A DNA stretch of 64,000 nucleotides. It comes from JBGSUZ01 sp043770095 (GTDB lineage Bacteria; Bacillota; Clostridia; Peptostreptococcales; Acidaminobacteraceae). A program made the position numbers and the translations under genes. This document shows positions 34,211 through 42,907 of this stretch, piece by piece. Each line of letters begins with the position of its first letter. The first letter of the stretch is position 1. Under the pieces are notes generated by a model, which saw nothing but the letters and a program-made list of their open reading frames with translations, ran no database searches and had not been told where the DNA came from. Location: the NCBI GenBank assembly GCA_043770095.1, contig JAYVIR010000092.1, positions 124,001 to 188,000 of the forward strand, written 5' to 3'.

Positions 34211-34822
34211 CTAAACCCACTCCAAAATTTCTACAGCTTTTCTTCTATAGCCTCTTGGGAAAAGTTCTTTGCTTACGTCATGATAACCTAGTGCAATGAG
34301 CATCACAACTTCTTCGGATTCCTTGAGGGCAAACGCTGCTTTCACGCCGTCAAAATCCATGCCGCTCATTGGGTGAGAATCAACGCCTTTATCTTTTGCC
34401 GCCGCCATGATGGACATTGCCAAAATCCCTGAGTTGCTCTGAGAAAACTTGATTTTACGGTCTTCACTGCTTCCATATAAAAATGCCGCAGAACCCATTG
34501 CACTTTGTGTGCCTTCTTCTCCAATAGCAACTTTTAGGTGATCCCAAATTGGATTTGAAGCATCAAAACCATTTCGATCTGCCACTAAAATGAGCGTCAC
34601 TGGCGCTTCTGAAATTTTAGGTTGGTTAAAGGCAAGAGGCTGCAATTTCTCTTTTGCTTCTTTGGACTTAACCGCAATCAGTCTCCACGGTTGCAAATTA
34701 AACGCTGAAGGTGCTAATACCGCCACATCTATGATTTCTTTTAGGAGTGATTCTGAAATATCTTTATTGATATCAAAAAAGTTTACCGCTCTTCTATCAT
34801 TCATAATTTGTTCGTAAGTCAT
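34211..34822 (-). CDS. nitroreductase-family oxidoreductase
   Basis: FMN-dependent NAD(P)H oxidoreductase of 203 residues. N-terminal MNDRRAVNFFDINKDIS (R-R/A-V-x-x-F) and VLAPSAFNLQPWRLIAV are the FMN-binding hallmarks, and LIALGYHD near the C-terminus is typical. Such enzymes reduce quinones, nitro compounds or flavins in the cytoplasm. Its upstream region carries two copies of a TCACTAANTAGNGA palindrome and a 50-base inverted repeat, which suggests tight control, but no regulator gene is adjacent. Confidence 0.88.
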   Translation of the reverse strand: MTYEQIMNDRRAVNFFDINKDISESLLKEIIDVAVLAPSAFNLQPWRLIAVKSKEAKEKLQPLAFNQPKISEAPVTLILVADRNGFDASNPIWDHLKVAIGEEGTQSAMGSAAFLYGSSEDRKIKFSQSNSGILAMSIMAAAKDKGVDSHPMSGMDFDGVKAAFALKESEEVVMLIALGYHDVSKELFPRGYRRKAVEILEWV

Positions 34823-34837
34823 AATGGTTCCTCCTTG

Positions 34838-34851
34838 TCACTAATTAGTGA
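34838..34851. promoter_or_regulatory. palindromic operator candidate 1 (nitroreductase)
   Basis: TCACTAATTAGTGA is a perfect 14-base palindrome immediately before the nitroreductase ribosome site. A variant copy lies about 110 bases upstream. Confidence 0.6.
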
Positions 34852-34865
34852 TTAATATTTCTAAG

Positions 34866-34915
34866 TTAAGGCTAAACAAATGACAACCTTTGGGTTCTGA
34901 TTTGTTAGCCTTAAG
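34866..34915. promoter_or_regulatory. 50-base imperfect inverted repeat
   Basis: TTAAGGCTAAACAAAT pairs with ATTTGTTAGCCTTAA (one-base indel) around an inner AACC-TTT-GGGTT hairpin. It lies between the two palindromes upstream of the nitroreductase. It could form a leader hairpin or bind a protein. Confidence 0.55.
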
Positions 34916-34948
34916 ACTAAACATGTGTTGTTCCATGAATCAAATATA

Positions 34949-34962
34949 TCACTAACTAGGGA
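34949..34962. promoter_or_regulatory. palindromic operator candidate 2 (nitroreductase)
   Basis: TCACTAACTAGGGA differs from the perfect palindrome at 34838 by two bases. The pair of sites brackets the likely promoter region. Confidence 0.55.
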
Positions 34963-35024
34963 CAATGTCAACGCTAATTGATAATTATTTTCAATTAAGT
35001 GAAAGTTACTCGGTAACTCGATGA

Positions 35025-36086
35025 TTAATCTTGGTATATTTTTTCGATGCCGCCATCTTCTATCATATTGAAGAGATGTGCAACCACTTCAGGATCAAGC
35101 TTTCCAGACTTACAGTCACCATCGATTATTTTCTTGACTGCTTCGATTGGCATACCAATTCGGTAAGGTCTATCCGTATAAAGTGCGTCAAAAATATCAG
35201 AAACAGCAACAATTCTAGATTCAATGCTGATTTGATTTCCCTTTAACCCAAAAGGATAACCACTTCCATCCAATTTTTCGTGATGGTGCAAAACTGGATC
35301 TAGACAGTCGCTGAGCGCACTGATTGGACGTATGATTCTTGCACCCATTTCAGGATGTTCTTTCATAATGCCGAACTCTTCTCCTGTAAGACTTCCTGGT
35401 TTGTTGAGTATTTCTTCAGGAGTGCCTACTTTGCCTATATCATGAATCATGGCAGACACGTCCAAAACTTTAATTTGCTTTTCATTGAGCGACAGCCTGT
35501 GCCCAAGTTCAATTGCCACATCCGCAACCCTTCTGGTATGCCCGTCTGTGTAACTGTCTTTTGCTTCAATCACATTGGATAGGCTGATGACAAATTCAAG
35601 CACGTTGTCCATTTCTTTGTTAAAATCGCGCTGCAACAAATCATACAATCTCGAAATTTCATTGTTTCTTTTTTCAATGACGATCATTTTGCTTTGAACC
35701 TGCACTTCTAATTCTCTCTTTTCAACGCCATTGTGAATAATGCGAATCAAATCATTGTTGTCCCAAGGCTTTTCTAAGTAATAATAAAGGCCAAGTTCAT
35801 TAATGCTCTTAATGGCGCTTTCTTTATCGGAATACCCCGTCAAAAGGATTGGCACCATCTCTGGCTGCACTTCTAAAATACGAGACAAAAGAACAAGCCC
35901 ATCCATTCCAGGCATCATGAAATCTGAAATTACCAAATCAAATTTTTCTCTTTCTAAATAGCCTTCAGCGACAATTTCAAGTGGGTCATTGCATGTCACC
36001 ACATCGTAATTAAGCATCATTTCCACCAAAGTGGACAAGGTGCTAGTAATCATCGGTTCATCATCTACAATTAAAATTCTTGCCAT
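35025..36086 (-). CDS. response regulator with HD-GYP c-di-GMP phosphodiesterase domain
   Basis: A 353-residue RpfG-type regulator. The receiver domain is about 1-120 with phospho-Asp 55 (LVISDFMMPGMDG); a helical linker and then HD-GYP follow. HTRRVADVAIELG, the HD pair in MIHDIGKVGTPE, HPEMGARI, and HHEKLDGSGYPFG with the GYP signature are all intact, so c-di-GMP hydrolysis is likely. It is divergent from a histidine kinase gene across about 160 bases, so the two probably form a signalling pair. It has a GAAGGTG ribosome site. Confidence 0.92.
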   Translation of the reverse strand: MARILIVDDEPMITSTLSTLVEMMLNYDVVTCNDPLEIVAEGYLEREKFDLVISDFMMPGMDGLVLLSRILEVQPEMVPILLTGYSDKESAIKSINELGLYYYLEKPWDNNDLIRIIHNGVEKRELEVQVQSKMIVIEKRNNEISRLYDLLQRDFNKEMDNVLEFVISLSNVIEAKDSYTDGHTRRVADVAIELGHRLSLNEKQIKVLDVSAMIHDIGKVGTPEEILNKPGSLTGEEFGIMKEHPEMGARIIRPISALSDCLDPVLHHHEKLDGSGYPFGLKGNQISIESRIVAVSDIFDALYTDRPYRIGMPIEAVKKIIDGDCKSGKLDPEVVAHLFNMIEDGGIEKIYQD

Positions 36087-36245
36087 AAATACACCTTCTC
36101 TAATTGAAATCTATAGGGTACAATCATATATAACACCGCCATTAATGTTTCTATTATATTCTACCCGATTATCTAACGAATACCTACACGAATTACTATT
36201 TTTAATATTTTTCTTAGTTATTTTTAATATTTTGGAGGAAACGCG

Positions 36246-37973
36246 ATGAAAGGAAAATACCATCACCGTCGGTCTTTAAAACGAAAAATACAAAATTCAA
36301 TTTTTAGAAGCACTTTTATTTCGCACTTGCTTTTGGCTTGTATCCTTATTCCGGCACTCCTCATTTTACTCATTCCTGTTGGTCAAATAATGACGCGCGG
36401 CGTTGCTATTGAAATTATTCAGCGCTATACGATGAGTGATATGAATAAAGCACCAAAGTCTCATATCGATTCAAATACGATGAATACAATGACTGAAGAA
36501 CAGCTTATCCAAAAAGCAATTGAAATGAACAAAGTATCGGATATGTTTAATGCTTCAACTGATCAACTTCAACTTTTGGGAGCAGATTTTTTTAAAACGC
36601 CCGACTTGCTCGTTGATCCAAGCTCCAGTGACGTCAAACGCCTCATTTTAGTCAGCACAGAGCAATATCAAATCTCCAATCAGTTTTTCGATAAACAACT
36701 GCCCTTTTTAAAATTGTATACCATGGACTTTTCGCTAAATAATTATCAATTCTTTTTACCAGATTCCGGTATGAAAACAATCAAAAGCCACGCAACCGTC
36801 ATCGAAAAATATTTAACCAATACCAATTCAAAAATTCAAATTACAGATTTGAATAATTCGCCACTTGGTTATCTTACCGTTGGCATCAACCCAAACATTG
36901 TCAGTTTAATTGTTATCCCATACATCACCTTAATGCTCTGCGTCAGCTTCGGCTCCCTCCTCGTTGTCAGTTTACTGGGTAAATTTATGACGGCAGGTAT
37001 CTTAAAACCTGTAGACAGTCTGAACATTCAACTCAAAGCGATGGCCGACGGCGACTTAGACAAAATCCAGTGCACTTCTATTGTCGTAAAAAAAGCGCCA
37101 TGGGAAATCACGCAACTTGTTGATCGCTCAAATGAAATCCTCTTAAAAATGGCAGATAATAAAAATCTTTTAGAGGCGCAGAATGTAGAACTTCATACTC
37201 AAAACGAAGAACTCATCAATACCAAAGGCATTATCCAAAAACAACAAAATATGCTTGTCCAAACAGAAAAAATGGCTTCCATCGGTCAACTTTCCGCCGC
37301 TATCGTTCACGAAATCAATACGCCAGTCGGCGCCATAAAGAGCAATGCCCAAATGGTTCAAATGCTCAGCGAACAACTTTCAAAAATGGAAATAACCGAA
37401 GAACAAAAAAAACCATTAGAAAGAATAAAAATGCTCAACGACATCGTTTTGCAAGCCTCTGAGCGCGTTGCGGCCATTATCAAGAGTCTGAAAAGCTACT
37501 CTCGTCTGGATCAATCTGATTTCAAAGAATCAAACATCAATGAAGATTTGCAAAACGTTTTATTATTAACCTCTAACCTTTGGAAACACAGGCTTCAAAT
37601 CATTGAAAACTACGGTGACATTCCGCTAGTGAAATGCTACTCGGGTCTCCTCAATCAAGTTTTCATGAACCTTGTGGTCAACGCCATTGACGCGACAGCC
37701 GATGGTGGAACACTCACCCTTACAACAGAGCTCAGAGACGAAGAAGTGGTCATATCTATTCAAGATACTGGCACAGGCATCAAAACTGAAGACCTCACGC
37801 GCATTTTTGAAGAAGGGTTTACAACCAAAAGCAAAAATAAGGGCAGCGGTTTAGGGCTAGCGCTTAGCAAAGACATCATTGATAAGCACAAGGGTCGCAT
37901 CCAAGTGGATACCGAGCTTGAGCAAGGCAGTACTTTTAGTGTGCATCTGCCTATGATTTCAGAACGCACTTAA
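36246..37973 (+). CDS. membrane sensor histidine kinase
   Basis: 575 residues: membrane segment about 20-45, extracytoplasmic region about 46-215, second membrane segment about 217-242, HAMP, coiled coil rich in Gln/Glu/Asn, HisKA-like box with His 355 (AIVHEINTPVGAIKSNA) and HATPase (NLVVNAIDAT, DTGTGI, GSGLGLALSKDI). The EINTPVG variant of the phospho-His box belongs to the kinase group often paired with HD-GYP or other receiver outputs. The adjacent divergent HD-GYP regulator is the likely partner. It has a strong GGAGG site, and the terminator is downstream of a short tandem repeat. Confidence 0.9.
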   Translation: MKGKYHHRRSLKRKIQNSIFRSTFISHLLLACILIPALLILLIPVGQIMTRGVAIEIIQRYTMSDMNKAPKSHIDSNTMNTMTEEQLIQKAIEMNKVSDMFNASTDQLQLLGADFFKTPDLLVDPSSSDVKRLILVSTEQYQISNQFFDKQLPFLKLYTMDFSLNNYQFFLPDSGMKTIKSHATVIEKYLTNTNSKIQITDLNNSPLGYLTVGINPNIVSLIVIPYITLMLCVSFGSLLVVSLLGKFMTAGILKPVDSLNIQLKAMADGDLDKIQCTSIVVKKAPWEITQLVDRSNEILLKMADNKNLLEAQNVELHTQNEELINTKGIIQKQQNMLVQTEKMASIGQLSAAIVHEINTPVGAIKSNAQMVQMLSEQLSKMEITEEQKKPLERIKMLNDIVLQASERVAAIIKSLKSYSRLDQSDFKESNINEDLQNVLLLTSNLWKHRLQIIENYGDIPLVKCYSGLLNQVFMNLVVNAIDATADGGTLTLTTELRDEEVVISIQDTGTGIKTEDLTRIFEEGFTTKSKNKGSGLGLALSKDIIDKHKGRIQVDTELEQGSTFSVHLPMISERT

Positions 37974-37980
37974 GAATGTA

Positions 37981-38018
37981 ATCATCAGAATGCTGACCCA
38001 TCATCAGAATGCTGACCC
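37981..38018. repeat. two tandem 19-base repeats plus a partial third
   Basis: ATCATCAGAATGCTGACCC is repeated exactly at 37981 and 38000. A third, diverged copy begins at 38019 (ATCATCAGAAAAGCTGA) and forms the left arm of the terminator. It lies immediately after the kinase stop. Confidence 0.8.
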
Positions 38019-38026
38019 ATCATCAG

Positions 38027-38080
38027 AAAAGCTGAAAAGGCAATCGAATTTATCGATGCTTTTTCAGCTTTTATTTTTTA
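38027..38080 (+). terminator. terminator of the histidine kinase gene
   Basis: AAAAGCTGAAAAG and CTTTTTCAGCTTTT arms around a loop that itself pairs ATCGA/TCGAT, followed by a T-rich tail. It could act on both strands, since the rhodanese gene ends about 35 bases away. Confidence 0.75.
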
Positions 38081-38114
38081 ATTTTAAAAGTTACCCGATC
38101 ATTTTCTAACGATT

Positions 38115-38435
38115 CTATCGATCCAATTTTCCTGGATATTTGCCCGTGCCACCAAGCACATCTACGATTTGAAAACCAAGTCTGGTTAAATGCTGCGCCG
38201 CGCCGCGGCTTCTTCCGCCAGATTGGCAGATGATATGATAAACACTCTCTTTTTTAAGGTATTTGTCCGGCTGTCCCAGTAACGTATTCATAGGAATATT
38301 TTTTGCCTTTGGCACATGTCCTGTTTTGTATTCATTCACTTCTCTAATATCAATGAGGTCAATTTTACCAAGCAGTGCTTCAATTTCTGACACCGCTATT
38401 TGATTTTGGCTGTTTTTCTTAAACATTGAAAACAT
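38115..38435 (-). CDS. rhodanese-like sulfurtransferase
   Basis: Single rhodanese domain of 106 residues, cytoplasmic. LIDIREVNEYKTGHVPKAKNIP is the CH2A region, and the active-site loop is CQSGGRSRG with the persulfide cysteine. It lies about 40 bases downstream of an ArsR-type regulator on the same strand, a frequent pairing in sulfur or metal stress responses. The exact sulfur acceptor is unknown. Confidence 0.88.
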   Translation of the reverse strand: MFSMFKKNSQNQIAVSEIEALLGKIDLIDIREVNEYKTGHVPKAKNIPMNTLLGQPDKYLKKESVYHIICQSGGRSRGAAQHLTRLGFQIVDVLGGTGKYPGKLDR

Positions 38436-38477
38436 TATAATCTCTCCTTTTATGGTTGTAACTCATATTTTAAAGCG

Positions 38478-38759
38478 TTATAGTTCACAATAATTCGCCT
38501 TTAAAACTTCCAGTACATTGGTTAATTTAGGATCTGAAATAAAATAAGTGCTGTGCATGCCACTACGTTTGCAGTCCACCAATTGATTTGCTTTAAGAAC
38601 CGATAAATGCTGTGAAATAGCAGCCTGACTGATATGACTTAGTTCCAATTGAATTTCTCCAACCGTTAGTTCCTTCTCAAGCAACTTGCAAATGATCATC
38701 AATCGATTGTCATTTGAAAGGACTTTCAACAGGTTTGCCATGATTTTAACGTGTTCCAT
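38478..38759 (-). CDS. ArsR-family transcriptional repressor
   Basis: Winged-helix regulator of about 93 residues. The recognition helix region is SHISQAAISQHLSVLKANQL and the wing is VDCKRSGMHSTYF. One cysteine follows the wing and one sits before the C-terminus (ANYCEL); neither forms the CxC metal site of ArsR proper. This is closer to the BigR/SqrR type that senses persulfide, which fits the rhodanese gene next to it, but that is inference. ATG 38759 follows GGAGGGG; the upstream TTG lies within the site. Confidence 0.85.
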   Translation of the reverse strand: MEHVKIMANLLKVLSNDNRLMIICKLLEKELTVGEIQLELSHISQAAISQHLSVLKANQLVDCKRSGMHSTYFISDPKLTNVLEVLKANYCEL

Positions 38760-38872
38760 ATTCCCCTCCAAAAGATTGCCTCACCTTTCATGTCTATATT
38801 TGTTTTACCTTTGTAATTTTATATAAGCTTATTCTTATATACTTATAATACTATCCACAATTCTTACTGTCA

Positions 38873-39602
38873 ATGTTTTTTAAAATTTTCTTCAGACTAC
38901 CCATTGCTCTTAGTCTTCTATTTCTAGTCATGAATAGCATTACCATTATTGTCGGCTTTGTTTTATCGGTTTCATTTGGATTTTTCGGTTTTATCATCGG
39001 TGGCGCATTCTACCTCAGTGGCATTGGCGTGCTTGCGGTCTATCTGATTTGTCAAGACCAGCAATTGAGCAAATGATCACAGCCCTAAGTGAGATTGAAC
39101 AAGGAAATAAAAGCTGAGCGTCTTAAATCAGAGCTGCTAACCAATGTTTCTCATGACCTTAGAACACCGCTCACGTCGATTATCAATTACGTGGATCTTC
39201 TCAAAACAAAGGGTTTAGATGCTGAAGATGCCCCCCATTATTTAGACGTTCTCGACCAAAAATCCCAGCGCCTTTATCAGCTCACAGAAGACTTGTTTGA
39301 AGCTTCAAAAGCCAGTTCAGGCAATTTGCAAGCGACACTTGAATCTTTAAATTTAAAGGACTTCATCTTGCAAGCTACCGGTGAATTCAAAGAGCGTTTC
39401 TGCCGAAGCGCTTAACATTGCAGCTCACGCACTCCTAGAGCGCTTCACAAGAGGTGATTTGTCAAGGGGCACAGAGGGTTCTGGACTAGGCCTTTCCATC
39501 GCCAAAAGCCTTACAGAGCTTCAAAAATGGCATTTTGAACTTCAAATCGATGGTGATCTTTTTAGAGTCAACATACGCCTTCCCTTATCAAAACAAAAAT
39601 AG
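38873..39602 (+). pseudogene. sensor histidine kinase relic
   Basis: Three pieces of one kinase survive. 38873-39076 encodes a membrane-segment pair (LPIALSLLFLVMNSITIIVG, AFYLSGIGVLAVYLI). 39089-39415 encodes HisKA with LTNVSHDLRTPLTSIINYVD. 39381-39602 encodes only the last ATP-binding box (RFTRGDLSRGTEGSGLGLSI) and the C-terminal strand. The pieces are in different frames, and the N and G1 boxes of HATPase are missing, so this is a deleted, frameshifted gene. No response regulator lies beside it. Confidence 0.8.
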
Positions 39603-39617
39603 ACCCCGTAAATAACT

Positions 39618-39673
39618 AAAAAGACCAATTGTCCTTATGTAAGCGCAACGCTTAGAAGGACAATTGGTCTTTT
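39618..39673. terminator. large bidirectional hairpin terminator
   Basis: AAAAGACCAATTGTCCTT pairs perfectly with AAGGACAATTGGTCTTTT, and the loop contains a second perfect stem TAAGCG-CAA-CGCTTA. It has T-rich flanks on both strands and lies between the converging kinase relic and FUSC gene. Confidence 0.85.
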
Positions 39674-39725
39674 ATTATGATTGGAAAATTTTAAGTCAAA
39701 TTTTAATTTTAGATGAAAGGTTAAA

Positions 39726-40808
39726 CTACTTTCTCACTAAATCCAGTTCAGCTATATGCTTAAGGCTCTTGTTAATGTCTCTTAAATCTCTTTCAATTCT
39801 CGCCGCATACTCATTTTGAATAGGTGATTCATGAATTTTCAAGCTTTCTATTTGACAGGAAATCACATCGCCTTTCGCAGCGCCCTTACCTTCATATTGA
39901 TTCTTAAGGCTGCCCATGTTGTCCATGATACAAGAGAAGTAGCCGCTTAAATCTTCAGAAATTTCTCTAAGGTCATCTGGCTTCACTTTTTCTTCTCCCA
40001 GTACATAAGTAATATCAAACATCAAATGGCCAATATTTCTCATATGCTGAATCACCATTTGCGTTTTTTCAATAGTGGCTAATTGAATTGGAAGAATTCT
40101 AATTTGTTTTTTTGCCTCTTTATTCATGTTATCAAACAGACTGGTTACCCACTCAATATTATTTGAAGTATCAATCAAAGCCCGTCTTACCTTTTGGAAA
40201 TCTTCAGACTCGCATGTTTCTAACGCATCCTGAGTCTGCGCCATGTTAGAAAGCAAGCATTTAAACAAATAGACCATTCGTTTATGCGAAATCACACGGT
40301 ACTGAATCATTGAAAACAAGTAATTGTATATAATAGCAACCGCTACACCTGAACAAAGTGCCGCAAATCGAAGTTCAAAAGTTAGTAGAACACTTGGCTC
40401 GCCATTGGCGCCTAGTTGTAAATACTGTGTCATATAAATCGCCGTAAAGAGCGCCACGACTGAGACGTTCTTCCAATTAATTAAAAGGCAAATGTAAAGC
40501 GTGACGGCAACTGAAGCGCCTATTGTAATTGGATTAACCCCAAAGAGCAAAATGATTATCGATGTAGCTGTTGCCCCAATAAAGGATGCAAAAATTTGGT
40601 CTAAGCCATTTTTAATACCCATCGTGTTGACAGGCTCAAGCGTGAGTACCAATCCAAAGAGAACCGAAATCATGTCTTTACTGATAAAATCCACTTGCGA
40701 TGTAATCAAGTACGCTGTGCTGATGGCTAAAAATGTTTTTAAAATAAATAATTTTGAATCCAGTAAATTTGCTTCTTTTTTAAGTTTAAACGATTGTAAC
40801 CAATTCAT
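39726..40808 (-). CDS. FUSC/aromatic-acid-exporter-like membrane protein
   Basis: About 360 residues. Five or six hydrophobic segments fill the first 175 residues (for example FLAISTAYLITSQVDFISKD, MISVLFGLVLTLEPVNTMGI), followed by a long cytoplasmic helical domain. This is the ArAE/FUSC half-transporter layout (YgaE/DUF939-like in Gram-positives). A role in export of aromatic acids is a family-level guess. ATG 40808 is preferred because AGGAAG precedes it; the open frame extends 11 codons upstream without a site. Confidence 0.75.
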   Translation of the reverse strand: MNWLQSFKLKKEANLLDSKLFILKTFLAISTAYLITSQVDFISKDMISVLFGLVLTLEPVNTMGIKNGLDQIFASFIGATATSIIILLFGVNPITIGASVAVTLYICLLINWKNVSVVALFTAIYMTQYLQLGANGEPSVLLTFELRFAALCSGVAVAIIYNYLFSMIQYRVISHKRMVYLFKCLLSNMAQTQDALETCESEDFQKVRRALIDTSNNIEWVTSLFDNMNKEAKKQIRILPIQLATIEKTQMVIQHMRNIGHLMFDITYVLGEEKVKPDDLREISEDLSGYFSCIMDNMGSLKNQYEGKGAAKGDVISCQIESLKIHESPIQNEYAARIERDLRDINKSLKHIAELDLVRK

Positions 40809-40853
40809 AAGACATCTTCCTTTATTATATATGTGACACAATGTTATAAATAC

Positions 40854-40879
40854 GAGTGGGTGTTTTTAAGCACCCGCTC
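40854..40879 (-). other. hairpin between the MFS and FUSC genes
   Basis: GAGTGGGTG / CACCCGCTC (one G-T pair) with an 8-base loop, starting six bases after the MFS stop. There is no T run on the minus strand, so this is a weak terminator or an mRNA-end structure. Confidence 0.5.
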
Positions 40880-40885
40880 TGCTAT

Positions 40886-42082
40886 TTAGAGGGCTTGGCG
40901 CACCCTTTTTACAAATAAAAATGCAATAACAAACGCTAACCCAGTGAAAATAAAGGTTGCACCAAAACCAATTAAATCCACTACGCCTCCAACAAGGAGT
41001 GGCCCACAGATGGCCGCGAGAGATGCTGAAAAATAATACAAACCTGTGTATGTACCAATCTGATCTTCTGTCGTCATTTCAACGACTAACGGATATGAAT
41101 TGATGTTAATCATAGCCCAGAAAAGACCGCCTATAAGCATTAATACCATCATAAGTATCTTACTAAACGGCAAGATTGTGCCTACAGTCGCAAGTGCCAT
41201 GAAAATGGCACCATCGCCTACAACGCCTATTAAAATGGCATTGCGCTTGCCAATTTTACTGCCGACAAAGCCAGCTGGAATGGCAAATACCAAAAATGAC
41301 AATGCAAAGAATCCTAAAATCAGTGAGGCATCTGAAACGTCTAATTTAAGAAACTGAACGCAGTAATTGCTAAAGGTCGCTTCTATGCCTTGATAACCCA
41401 CAAACCAGAAAAATATGGCAAATAAAATATTTCGAGTAGACGGGTTTTCATCGCTTAGAATGGCTTTTACAGCCTTGCGAATGCCCACTTTTTCCTCTTC
41501 TGCCTTCTCACCGATTTCAGGTTCTTTAATGAATTTCACTAAAATGAGTAAGGCTAGAAGCATGAGTACTGCAGTCATTATAAAAGGTAAATTTGGGTTC
41601 AAACGGTATAAAAAAGCGCCGCCTAAGAGAACAAATACCGAAGCCAAACCACCCATAAAATTGATGATTCCATTGGCCTTACTACGTAGAGGTGCTGGTG
41701 TAATATCTGGCATTAACGCAACTGTCGGTGCTCTAAATATGGCCATCGAAAAGTTGAGTATGGTAATAATGACCATGAAACTGGCAAAAGACCAATAGTT
41801 TGGCAGCAGTATAAACATCAGCGCGGCAATTGGAATCCCTACCATCAGATAAGGCATTCTTCTGCCATATTTTGTTTTTGTCCGGTCGCTCATCGCAGCA
41901 ACAAAGGGAATAAGCGAAACGGCAAGTATATTGTCGAGTGTCATGAGGGCGTTGATTTGAAACTGACTGTGAAGATAATCTCTTAGAAATATAGGGACGT
42001 ATACATTATACAAAGGCCAAACAAGACTGACTGCAAAAAAGCCCAGTCCCAAAACAAAGGTTTTTCTAACGTCTAACTTCAT
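40886..42082 (-). CDS. MFS transporter, sugar-cation symporter-like
   Basis: Twelve-helix transporter of 398 residues. The loop 2-3 motif is visible as MSDRTKTKYGRRMPYLMVG, typical of the GPH/SLC45-like branch (DRT.T..GRR.PYL). Loop 8-9 has a similar GSKIGKRNAILIG. The downstream glycerophosphodiesterase gene starts 12 bases after in the reverse order of the strand, that is, the diesterase is transcribed first and the transporter second. A glycerophosphodiester or sugar substrate is possible. Substrate not determined. Confidence 0.85.
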   Translation of the reverse strand: MKLDVRKTFVLGLGFFAVSLVWPLYNVYVPIFLRDYLHSQFQINALMTLDNILAVSLIPFVAAMSDRTKTKYGRRMPYLMVGIPIAALMFILLPNYWSFASFMVIITILNFSMAIFRAPTVALMPDITPAPLRSKANGIINFMGGLASVFVLLGGAFLYRLNPNLPFIMTAVLMLLALLILVKFIKEPEIGEKAEEEKVGIRKAVKAILSDENPSTRNILFAIFFWFVGYQGIEATFSNYCVQFLKLDVSDASLILGFFALSFLVFAIPAGFVGSKIGKRNAILIGVVGDGAIFMALATVGTILPFSKILMMVLMLIGGLFWAMININSYPLVVEMTTEDQIGTYTGLYYFSASLAAICGPLLVGGVVDLIGFGATFIFTGLAFVIAFLFVKRVRQAL

Positions 42083-42093
42083 ATGAGTACCTC

Positions 42094-42816
42094 CTATGCC
42101 TTGATTACTTGATCAGGGATGTCTGTAATAATGCTATAAATACCAGCCGCTTTTAGCTGCTTTGCAACTTCCAAATCATTTACCGTATAAGTGCTAATCT
42201 CTAAACCGGTACTATAGTAGCTTGCGAGCACTTCTGGCGTCAATGTCAAATAATAAGGGTGGTAAAAATCGGCTTTCAATTTTTGAACGTATTCCCAAGG
42301 TTCTACCATGGCAGCGGTCGTTAGGACGCCTGTTTTGAGATCCGCATCCAATTGTTTTACCGCCACTAATGCAAAATGGTCAAACGATGAAAAAACAAAT
42401 TGCTCTTTAGGCAGATAGCTCAGACATAAATCAACCGTCGCCTTTTCAATGCCTTTATAAAGTGAAGACCCTGCCTTAAACTCCACATTCAAATAGATTG
42501 GTCTCTGTGTTTCTTCTTGTTTTTTAACAATTAGCGCCAGAACCATTTCCAATGTAGGGATCTTCTCATTGTACGCAGGGTGTATTAAGCTTATTTCAGA
42601 TAGTTCATCCCAAGTTTTTTGAAAAATTGCACCTGTTTCGGCTGTCATTCGGTCTAGCTCAAAATCATGAAAAACAACAATTTTTCCATCTTTAGAAAAA
42701 TGAACATCCAGTTCAATCCCATCGACACCCATATCGATCGCTTTTTCAAAAGACAAAAGACTGTTTTCTGGGTAATAAGCTTTTGCGCCTCTGTGTCCAA
42801 ATACTTTTGTTTTCAT
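42094..42816 (-). CDS. glycerophosphodiester phosphodiesterase
   Basis: Cytoplasmic GDPD enzyme of 240 residues that splits glycerophosphodiesters into glycerol 3-phosphate and alcohol. Catalytic motifs HRGAKAYYPENSLLSFEKAI and GIELDVHFSKDGKIVVFHD contain the His/Arg/Glu/Asp/His set, and LNVEFKAG carries the later Glu. There is no signal peptide. First gene of a two-gene unit with the MFS transporter, suggesting uptake and cleavage of phospholipid head-group esters. It has a GGGAGG ribosome site. Confidence 0.92.
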   Translation of the reverse strand: MKTKVFGHRGAKAYYPENSLLSFEKAIDMGVDGIELDVHFSKDGKIVVFHDFELDRMTAETGAIFQKTWDELSEISLIHPAYNEKIPTLEMVLALIVKKQEETQRPIYLNVEFKAGSSLYKGIEKATVDLCLSYLPKEQFVFSSFDHFALVAVKQLDADLKTGVLTTAAMVEPWEYVQKLKADFYHPYYLTLTPEVLASYYSTGLEISTYTVNDLEVAKQLKAAGIYSIITDIPDQVIKA

Positions 42817-42872
42817 CGTCTAGCCTCCCATGAAAATATCATCATTTTTTAAACGCATCATTAGAACAAATA

Positions 42873-42903
42873 AAGCCTCCCTAGTTCTCATATCAGGAGG
42901 CTT
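42873..42903 (-). terminator. terminator after the HD-GYP gene
   Basis: AAGCCTCC ... GGAGGCTT hairpin with a 15-base loop, just after the stop at 42908, followed by TTATTTG on the minus strand. Confidence 0.65.
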
Positions 42904-42907
42904 ATGT

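Noticed and set aside
41100..41798. Open frames opposite the MFS gene
   Set aside because: Antisense shadows; the minus-strand transporter has conserved loops and a proper start.
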